Shown here piece after piece: positions 32,844 to 39,004 of a stretch of 39,004 nucleotides of DNA. The stretch's first letter is position 1, and every line of letters begins with the position of its first letter. This DNA is from Saprospiraceae bacterium (GTDB lineage: Bacteria > Bacteroidota > Bacteroidia > Chitinophagales > Saprospiraceae). Position numbers and translations under genes: made by a program. The notes under the pieces are model-generated. The model saw only the letters and a list, made by a program, of their open reading frames with translations, was not told the origin of the DNA and searched no databases. The stretch lies in the NCBI GenBank assembly GCA_020846655.1, contig JADLDL010000316.1:1-39004 (forward strand). Reading direction: 5' to 3'.

Positions 32844-34268
32844 CTACAAGCCAGATTTGGTCCTGCGCGAGCCGCTCCGGCTCAGTTTCTGCAAAAACCA
32901 CGCTTTCTCACTCAGCACTTTGCACTGTTCCAATTCCTGGCGCAAGAGCGCCAGCGCCGCGCTGTTGCCCGGCGGCAGCGCGATCAGGCGTTGCAAAAAC
33001 CGCAGGATGTTGCTGAAATTTTCGCGGTGGTAGCCCAGGATTTTTTTCCGGCGCAAATACACGGCCACGCTGTCCAGCAGACTATCGAGCGGCTGCCCGG
33101 CCGCGGGGGCGTAGTAAATTTTCAATTGCAGCGTTTTGGCACTCAGGTTTTGAAGGATATCGTCGTATTCGATCCGGGTGAGGCTGGCCAACGCAGCCGA
33201 GAGATCGCCTTTTTCATACTGGCAACGAGCCAGGTTAAAAAAGTAACTGGTGTCTCGAAACGCCGGCTCGAGCCGCTGGCGGTAGTCTTCCAAAAACTGC
33301 AAAGACCACTCCACCTCGCCCATTTTCAGGGCGGTGTTGACGATGTTGTTGTAGGACCAGCGCGACATGACGCCATTTTCAAGAAAAATATGCTGGACCA
33401 GTCCTTCCTGGTAGAGGTCAAACAAGTCTTTGGAAAAAACGGCGTCGCCCGAGTTGATGCGCCGGATACAAAAATTGATGGCCAGCAAAAACAGGTCGTG
33501 TCGCTCGTCGTCGGGCAACAAGCGGCCGTGCCGGAAAATCAGGTCCTTGAGTTGTTCAAAATTTTGGGTAGCCTGCGGGTCCAGTTGCACAAAATACCCG
33601 TGGTACCAGGCCGCGAGTGCGGGCTCCCGGAGCCAGGGGTGTTCCTGCAAAAACTCGAGCACCACGGGCAGCAACCCTTCGCCGTAGGCCCGCGAGCCGA
33701 CGGCCTGCCGGCTTTGCAGCATGCAGCCGAGTTTTAGTTTTTCATATACAAACGCCTTTTCGTGCGCCTCGGTCAGCGAATCAAAATCGATGTCGCGCGC
33801 CCTCCCCTGTTGCAAATGCGCGCGCAGTTGCTCAAAAGCCAGGGCATACCCCTGCCGGAAATAGGCGGCATCGCGGCGGGCTTGTTTGTCCCGGCGTTTC
33901 TCCGCCGTATGGGCAGCCCGCTCAGACAAGCGGCCCAGGCGCCGTTTGCGCAACTGGCGGAACAAGTACAGGTCCTGCGTCTCGGTGTCGGCCTCCCATT
34001 CCCGCTGCGCCAGAAAGCCCTCCACCAACTTGCTCAGGTACGACACCGTGTAGTTCATCTGCCGGGCATCGAAGGGTTTTTCCCGAAAAACAGCGCCAAA
34101 ACTCGCGCTCCGGTCCACCGGCGCCGCATTTTTCTGGCTCAAGTGATCAAACAAGGCCAACACATCCGCCCGGGTATTGTGGTACGGTGAGCACAGGTAT
34201 TTCCGCAGCGCCAGCCGCTCGGCCGGCGTGAGCGATTGCAAAAGTTCGGGCAGGTATCCTTTTTCCAT
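32844..34268 (-). CDS. Helical-repeat (TPR-like) protein of unknown function
   Basis: A 474-residue, mostly helical protein without signal peptide or membrane segment. It opens MEKGYLPELLQSLTPAERLA, a helix pattern frequent in uncharacterised Saprospiria proteins. Paired helices resembling TPR units occur in the second half (SRWSYNNIVNTALKMGEVEW and FFNLARCQYEKGDLSAALAS). No catalytic motif was recognised. The start codon lies within a TTTTCGATTTTA direct repeat shared with the promoter region (34268-34279 and 34345-34356). A minus-strand TATCTTTG promoter element lies at 34357-34364. The upstream region is extremely AT-rich. Function cannot be inferred. Confidence 0.78.
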   Translation of the reverse strand: MEKGYLPELLQSLTPAERLALRKYLCSPYHNTRADVLALFDHLSQKNAAPVDRSASFGAVFREKPFDARQMNYTVSYLSKLVEGFLAQREWEADTETQDLYLFRQLRKRRLGRLSERAAHTAEKRRDKQARRDAAYFRQGYALAFEQLRAHLQQGRARDIDFDSLTEAHEKAFVYEKLKLGCMLQSRQAVGSRAYGEGLLPVVLEFLQEHPWLREPALAAWYHGYFVQLDPQATQNFEQLKDLIFRHGRLLPDDERHDLFLLAINFCIRRINSGDAVFSKDLFDLYQEGLVQHIFLENGVMSRWSYNNIVNTALKMGEVEWSLQFLEDYRQRLEPAFRDTSYFFNLARCQYEKGDLSAALASLTRIEYDDILQNLSAKTLQLKIYYAPAAGQPLDSLLDSVAVYLRRKKILGYHRENFSNILRFLQRLIALPPGNSAALALLRQELEQCKVLSEKAWFLQKLSRSGSRRTKSGL

Positions 34269-34364
34269 TTTCGATTTTAAAAGCCTGTTTTGTTTTATAA
34301 ATATTTTAAAACCAATATTTTATAAAATTAAAACAAGGAATTAGTTTTCGATTTTACAAAGATA
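34268..34364 (-). promoter_or_regulatory. AT-rich promoter region with direct repeat and palindrome
   Basis: The 12-mer TTTTCGATTTTA occurs at 34268-34279 and 34345-34356. A perfect 12-bp palindrome ATTTTATAAAAT lies at 34317-34328 between them. The second 12-mer abuts the minus-strand TATCTTTG (34357-34364). This region serves the divergent genes at 32844 and 34447. Confidence 0.45.
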
Positions 34365-34393
34365 ATGTCTTTTTGGTTGAGGTGTTTAGCGCG

Positions 34394-34401
34394 GACTTTT
34401 G
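34394..34401 (+). promoter_or_regulatory. Candidate -7 promoter element of the T9SS gene pair
   Basis: GACTTTTG is one mismatch from TAnnTTTG, 45 bp before the ATG at 34447. Confidence 0.35.
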
Positions 34402-34446
34402 TCGGACCAACTACACATTTTTAAACATGCACAACCGGTAACAACT

Positions 34447-37200
34447 ATGAAACCTGTAATTCTAATGCTGCTTTTTTTCGCCTTGCTGGCGATTCAACCC
34501 GCTCAGGCCCAAGGCTGGGAGCGCCTGTATGCGCCCGGCAACACCGCCGATTTCACCCAAACCACCGACGGCGGCTTTTTGCTGGCCGGAAACTATGTGC
34601 AAGACGGTATTATCGACAAGGCCTGGCTGCTCAAAACCGACGCCGACGGCAATGTGGAATGGACCCGCCGCTACGCCATCGGCGATACCCTGGCGGCCTA
34701 CACCGACGTGCAACTCCTGGACAACCAGCATTTTATCGCCACCGGTGAGTTTTTGGTGTACGACCATCCCGAACACACCGGCGCATTTCTCCACAAACTC
34801 GATGCAACCGGCGAACTGGTGACTGAACTCAAGATCGACCCCACGCCCACCCAAAGCACCGACTACCACAGCACCGACCTGGCCATCACGCCCTCGGGCA
34901 CCATCCTGCACACCGTAACCATCGGCAACACACAGGCAACCACGCTCTACGCGTACAATGCTGACTTGCAGCCGCTTTGGCAGGTCCCTCTCTCTGCCAA
35001 AATCTACCAGATCGAGGTGCTGCCCGATGGTTCGCTGCTGCTGTGCGGCGCCAAAAACAGCAGCATGTACCTCTGCAAAACCGACGCAGCAGGTGCGCTG
35101 CTCTGGGAAAAAACCTACGAAGCAGGCTCTGCCCTGATGGCTTTGCTCCAGGATGGCAACATCGCGTTGGCCAAACCAGGCCGCCTCCTCAAAGTGGATG
35201 CCGATGGCAAGCTGCTCTGGGCCAAAGCCGGCTTGAACGGCCTCGACCCTTCCTGGATTCGGGAAGACCCAAACGGCAACCTGCTCGTCATCGGCTACTA
35301 CAACGCCAATTTTACAGTGGCCTTCACCTTGGGGAAATTTGACGCCAACGGCAATGAAATCTGGAGAAAAACGCCGCACCAGTCCCTGTCCGGCAACCAC
35401 TCGACCGCCAAACCCCTCGTCACCAGCGACGGCGGCATTGCCCTGGCCGGGCACCGCCGCGGCCGGTCCATGCTCATCCGCTCCGATGCCGAATTTGATG
35501 TGTACCGCTCCTGGATTGCCGGCAGCATGTTTCACGACCAGGACGATGATTGCAGCAAAGACCCCGGCGAAAAAGCCCTGAAGTATTTTTATGTCTCAGC
35601 AACCGATGCCAACGGCACCGTTTGGACAGAAAACGTAGCCGCAAGCGGTTTTGCCATGCAAGTGCCAGCCGGCACCTACCAGGTGGCCATCAGCAAACGC
35701 TCCTTCGATCCGGAAAACTGGCTGCCCTGCGACACCCAAACCGTAACCGTCAGCGCCAGTACCGACACCGCCAAGGTGCCGGCCATCGGAGTCCGCTCGC
35801 TGGTGGATTGCCCGCGCCCACACATCCGGGCCGCTATTCCGAAGCTGCGGAGCTGCTACGAGGGCCGGTACAGCCTGAATTTTTACAACCTGGGCACACA
35901 ACTTGCCACCGATGTACAAATTGAAGTGGAACTCGCCGAAAACCTGACGTACACCGGCAGCAGCCTGACACTCGTGTCGCAAAACGGCCAGAAACTGTTG
36001 TTCCAGGTCGGCGACCTGGACATCGACGACAGCGGCAGCGCCACCATCGATGTGCTTTGTTCCTGCGACGCGGCCATCGGCGACCTCTCGTGCAGCAGTT
36101 TCCGCATCCTGCCCGATTCCTGCTACCCGGTGCTGGCCGACTGGGACCATTCGGTCATCAAAATAGACGCGGCATACAACCCGTCTGAAGTGTCGTATAC
36201 CCTGCAAAACGTGGGTACAGGCGACATGGCGCAGCCCCGCTGGTTTCGCTTGCGCAATACTTGCCTGAACCTCGTCGGCCAAGGTACGTTCCAACTGGAA
36301 GCCGGCGCCACCCAGACCCTTAGTTACCCGAACCAGGCGGTGGTGTACTATTTTGAAGCCGAACCCGAGCCGAACCAGCCCTACCTTCCGGGCAATGCCG
36401 TGCTGCTGTCGAATTGCCAGCCGGGCCAGTTGAAAGAAAGTTGGATGAACAACGACACCGGATCGCCTTTTTACGATGTCGATTGCTCGACGGTGTCCAA
36501 TTCCTTTGACCCCAACGACATCCAGGTGACGCCTCGGGGCGACGGCGAGGATGGGGCCATTCTGGCCAATGAATCGGAACTGCGCTACATGGTTCGGTTC
36601 CAAAACACGGGCAACGACACGGCCTTTACCGTCAGCATTCGCGATACCTTGCCCGGGTGGCTCGACGCCTTGTCGGTCGTGCCCGGCCCTTCGAGTCATG
36701 CATATACCTTTGATTTGCAGAACAATGTGGTGAAATTTCATTTTTCCAACATCAACCTGCCCGACAGCAGCAGCAACCTGGAAGGCTCCCAGGGCTTTGT
36801 TGTCTTCACCGTCAGAATGCAACCCAACCTCGTTCCCGACACCCGCATCGAAAACCGCGCTGCCATCTATTTTGATTTTAACCAGCCGGTGCTGACCAAC
36901 ACGGCTCTCAACACCATCCGGAACCCGATCCTGGTTTCGGTGGACGCTGCCCCTGAGCAGTCTGCCCCGGCGGTGCGGGTTGTCCCCAACCCGGCCTCGG
37001 ACCGGGCCGTATTTTACTTTGACGAACCGGCGCAGGGCCAATTGTTGTTGTTCGATGCCGGTGGCCGGGAAATCGGCCGCGAGCGCATCGCCGGCGAGCA
37101 ACTGGAGTTGAACTGCCGCCAGCTGCTGCCCGGCATCTATTTCTTCCATATTTTACGGGACGGCGCCCAACCCGTCCAGGGGAAATTGGTGAAAAACTAA
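34447..37200 (+). CDS. T9SS-exported surface protein with propeller-like and DUF11-like domains
   Basis: A 917-residue secreted protein. A signal peptide covers residues 1-22 (MKPVILMLLFFALLAIQPAQ then AQ). The first 350 or so residues have repeated units such as TTDGGFLLAGNY, LKTDADGNVEWTRRY and KFDANGNEIWRKT, a propeller-like pattern. A Cys-containing segment opens with IAGSMFHDQDDDCSKDPGEK. Two DUF11-like 'repeat' domains follow, the later with FDPNDIQVTP and MVRFQNTGNDTAFTVSIRDT (DUF7619-like). The end is a T9SS type A sorting domain (VRVVPNPASDRAVFYFDEPA to LVKN). The start ATG 34447 is chosen for the signal peptide. It shares its last 400 residues' layout with the next gene. Function is unknown; a surface or extracellular-matrix role is likely. 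Confidence 0.88.
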   Translation: MKPVILMLLFFALLAIQPAQAQGWERLYAPGNTADFTQTTDGGFLLAGNYVQDGIIDKAWLLKTDADGNVEWTRRYAIGDTLAAYTDVQLLDNQHFIATGEFLVYDHPEHTGAFLHKLDATGELVTELKIDPTPTQSTDYHSTDLAITPSGTILHTVTIGNTQATTLYAYNADLQPLWQVPLSAKIYQIEVLPDGSLLLCGAKNSSMYLCKTDAAGALLWEKTYEAGSALMALLQDGNIALAKPGRLLKVDADGKLLWAKAGLNGLDPSWIREDPNGNLLVIGYYNANFTVAFTLGKFDANGNEIWRKTPHQSLSGNHSTAKPLVTSDGGIALAGHRRGRSMLIRSDAEFDVYRSWIAGSMFHDQDDDCSKDPGEKALKYFYVSATDANGTVWTENVAASGFAMQVPAGTYQVAISKRSFDPENWLPCDTQTVTVSASTDTAKVPAIGVRSLVDCPRPHIRAAIPKLRSCYEGRYSLNFYNLGTQLATDVQIEVELAENLTYTGSSLTLVSQNGQKLLFQVGDLDIDDSGSATIDVLCSCDAAIGDLSCSSFRILPDSCYPVLADWDHSVIKIDAAYNPSEVSYTLQNVGTGDMAQPRWFRLRNTCLNLVGQGTFQLEAGATQTLSYPNQAVVYYFEAEPEPNQPYLPGNAVLLSNCQPGQLKESWMNNDTGSPFYDVDCSTVSNSFDPNDIQVTPRGDGEDGAILANESELRYMVRFQNTGNDTAFTVSIRDTLPGWLDALSVVPGPSSHAYTFDLQNNVVKFHFSNINLPDSSSNLEGSQGFVVFTVRMQPNLVPDTRIENRAAIYFDFNQPVLTNTALNTIRNPILVSVDAAPEQSAPAVRVVPNPASDRAVFYFDEPAQGQLLLFDAGGREIGRERIAGEQLELNCRQLLPGIYFFHILRDGAQPVQGKLVKN

Positions 37201-37218
37201 CGAAACCCACCAGCTTTG

Positions 37219-37243
37219 CCCGGGCAGCCTTGCGCTGCCCGGG
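37219..37243 (+). terminator. Perfect hairpin between the two T9SS genes
   Basis: CCCGGGCAGC and GCTGCCCGGG pair over 10 bp with a 5-base loop, 18 bp after the stop codon. No T-run follows, so it may terminate inefficiently or protect the upstream mRNA end. Confidence 0.6.
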
Positions 37244-37299
37244 TTACTTCCCCAAACCAGCACGATCAACTCAAGTTTTACCTAACCAGGCTATTTACC

Positions 37300-38790
37300 A
37301 TGTTCCGGCATTTTTGCTTTTTTCTCGCTTTTTTGCTCGTTCAGAGCGTATTGACGGCTCAACAGGACTGCGCTTTCCTGCGGGTCAGCCTGGCTACCGA
37401 CGGCTGGGTCGCCTGCGACAACGCCGTGTGCCGCATCCGGCTGTGCAACGAAGGCGGCCAGGCAGCCAACAACGCGCGGGTGGAGATTCCCTTGCCGGCA
37501 ACACTTGGGTTTGTATCGTCGAGCCTGCCCTCTTTTTTGTTCAACAACCGGGTAATTTTCAATTTGGGCACGCTGGCTGCCGGCGACTGCCTCGATTTTT
37601 CGATGACCCTCGCGGTGGATTGCGGTGTGGAGCCGGGAGAAGCCATTTGCCTGGTGGCCAAGGCAACGCCTCGGTTGTGCCCAAGCGCCGCGCCGGGCTG
37701 GGACGGCTCCGACCTTCAGGTGTACGCCCGTTGCTACGCGCCGGACAGCATCGCTTTTGTGGTTCAAAACCAGGGCGCCGGCGCGATGTCGGTGGCCACG
37801 AGTTACATCATCACCGAAGACCATTTGATGCGGGAAATAGGTCCCATCCCTGAAATTGACCCCTCCGGCGTGGATTCGCTGGTGATTCCAGTGCATCTGC
37901 CAACTGGCAAAACCTACACGTTCCAGACGATGCAAACACCCGGGCATCCGTTCCCGCAACCCATATCGGTCAGCATCGAAGGCTGCGGCGGGCCGCCCCA
38001 GAGCCGGGGTTATCTCCTGCAATATCCGCAACACAGCGGCGACGTACACAGCGATACCTATTGCGATGCGGTGAGCGCGGGCATCATGGGCGCCGACAAA
38101 ACGGGCTTCCCGCTGGGCTATGGCGCCGAGCACTGGATTGACCGGGCTACCGTGCTCGACTATCGTATCCGGTTTCAGAACACAGGCGCCACTACGGTGC
38201 AAACCGTCACTCTGGTGGATACCCTGTCGGACTGGCTGGACCTGAGTACCTTCCGGGCAGGCGCGGCCTCCCATTTGTACACCTTTTCGATTCAAAACCA
38301 CGTGCTGACGGTTGTTTTCCCTGCGGCGCAGCTACCACCGGCCGCCGTCAACGAGCCGGCCTCGCGCGGCTTTTTTACGTTTCACATCGGCGTTTTGCCC
38401 GGCACTCCGGCCGGCACGGTGCTGGAAAACACCGCCCTGGTGCGCCTGGATGCCCAGCCCTATGTACCATCCGACACAACCCGGCATCGGGTGGGGGCAA
38501 ATTTCATCACAACCCGGGTATTGGAGCCCAACAACAATGGCCGTCTTTCGGTGCAGCTCAGCCCCAACCCGATGTCGACCTCCGCCCGTTTTGTTTTTTC
38601 CGGAACGGAAGCCCAGGAATCGATTTTGGTGCAGTTGTTTGACCCGGCGGGGCGGCTGGTCCGCAGCCTGGAAACCCGGGCCGGCGCGCTGGTGCTGGAG
38701 CGGGAACAACTGGCAGCCGGTTTCTACCTGTTCCGCTGCCAGAGCCGCAGCGGAGCCGTGCTGGCGGGAAAAATCGTGGTGGGGCAGTAG
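37300..38790 (+). CDS. T9SS-exported surface protein, paralogue of the preceding gene's C-terminal half
   Basis: A 496-residue secreted protein. The signal peptide is MFRHFCFFLAFLLVQSVLTA then Q. The first domain (FLRVSLATDGWVACDNAVCR) is DUF11-like with several cysteines. The second shows RIRFQNTGATTVQTVTLVDT and SDWLDLSTFRAGAASHLYTF, closely parallel to the DUF7619-like domain of the upstream protein (RFQNTGNDTAFTVSIRDTLP). A T9SS type A domain ends the protein (LSPNPMSTSARFVFSGTEAQ to GKIVVGQ). The last codon and the TAG stop coincide with the start of the GCAGT repeat block, so the end may have been trimmed or altered by the repeat. The start ATG 37300 is chosen for the signal peptide. 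The two genes probably arose by duplication. Confidence 0.87.
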   Translation: MFRHFCFFLAFLLVQSVLTAQQDCAFLRVSLATDGWVACDNAVCRIRLCNEGGQAANNARVEIPLPATLGFVSSSLPSFLFNNRVIFNLGTLAAGDCLDFSMTLAVDCGVEPGEAICLVAKATPRLCPSAAPGWDGSDLQVYARCYAPDSIAFVVQNQGAGAMSVATSYIITEDHLMREIGPIPEIDPSGVDSLVIPVHLPTGKTYTFQTMQTPGHPFPQPISVSIEGCGGPPQSRGYLLQYPQHSGDVHSDTYCDAVSAGIMGADKTGFPLGYGAEHWIDRATVLDYRIRFQNTGATTVQTVTLVDTLSDWLDLSTFRAGAASHLYTFSIQNHVLTVVFPAAQLPPAAVNEPASRGFFTFHIGVLPGTPAGTVLENTALVRLDAQPYVPSDTTRHRVGANFITTRVLEPNNNGRLSVQLSPNPMSTSARFVFSGTEAQESILVQLFDPAGRLVRSLETRAGALVLEREQLAAGFYLFRCQSRSGAVLAGKIVVGQ

Positions 38791-39004
38791 CAGTTTGCAG
38801 TGGCAGTTTGCAGTGGGCAGTAGCAGTTTGCAGTAGCAGTAGCAGTAGCAGTAGCAGTTTGCAGTGGCAGTTGGCAGTAGCAGTTGGCAGTTTGTAGTAG
38901 CTGCAAATTTCAATATTGGCTTCTGTGCCGCAAACCGCCACTGCTACTGCCCACTGCTACTGCCCACTGCCACTGCCCACTGCAAACTGCTACTGCAAAC
39001 TGCC
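38784..39004. repeat. GCAGT-unit repeat forming a long inverted repeat
   Basis: From 38784 to about 38904 the plus strand reads GCAGT units joined by short linkers (AG, TTG, GG, GGG). After a unique spacer of about 33 bases, the complementary ACTGC units run from about 38938 to the window end. Left and right arms are therefore mutually complementary and can form a long hairpin. The TAG stop of the preceding gene lies in the first unit. The right edge is not visible. Confidence 0.85.

Noticed and set aside
38784-39004. GCAGT array as a CRISPR
   Set aside because: Units are 6-8 bases with no spacers of uniform length, and the second half is the reverse complement of the first.

Overview
The window looks like a GC-rich chromosome segment of a Bacteroidota bacterium, most likely the Saprospiria (Lewinella/Haliscomenobacter-like). 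Evidence: five exported proteins with type IX secretion (T9SS) C-terminal sorting domains, a cytochrome b558-type sdhCAB operon, PorT-like outer-membrane barrels, almost no Shine-Dalgarno sequences, and repeated Bacteroidota-type promoters (TTG, about 20 bases, TAnnTTTG). The genus is inference.

Layout. Positions 1-6485 are read on the minus strand: nrdB, a DUF1508 (YegP-like) protein, an outer-membrane barrel, dinD, a T9SS-exported esterase, a second barrel, a possible tiny basic protein, and the N-terminal half of nrdA (cut by the window edge). Both RNR subunits are strikingly like the eukaryotic RRM1/RRM2 proteins. A cluster of three DnaA boxes lies upstream of nrdB, where gene direction switches to mostly plus. 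From 7191 follow a T9SS esterase, a CorA-type transporter (minus) and a 2520-residue T9SS adhesin with 17 tandem Ig-like repeats of about 84 residues.

Positions 18025-22519 are the most unusual part. After mazG come three small XRE-type regulator genes on the minus strand, interleaved with plus-strand genes for small exported cysteine-rich proteins and a lipoprotein resembling the 6-bladed beta-propeller family. The first two regulator genes each face a pair of 17-bp palindromic operators set exactly 20 bp apart and 22 bp upstream of a TAnnTTTG element. A decayed copy of mazG between the two units shows that the block arose by tandem duplication. This resembles the NVEALA-peptide/beta-propeller loci of Bacteroides, but with a dedicated repressor-operator unit.

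Positions 22955-26909 hold rpsO and pnp (PNPase with a Gly/Arg-rich tail), each with a long structured leader or terminator, then an exported protein of unknown function. Next come cdd and sdhC-sdhA-sdhB. The sdh operon is interrupted twice: by a small lipoprotein gene, and by an AT-rich two-gene HEPN module with its own promoter between sdhA and sdhB. The right end carries two minus-strand genes of unknown function and two adjacent paralogous T9SS proteins. It ends in a GCAGT-based repeat that forms a long inverted repeat and supplies the stop codon of the last gene.
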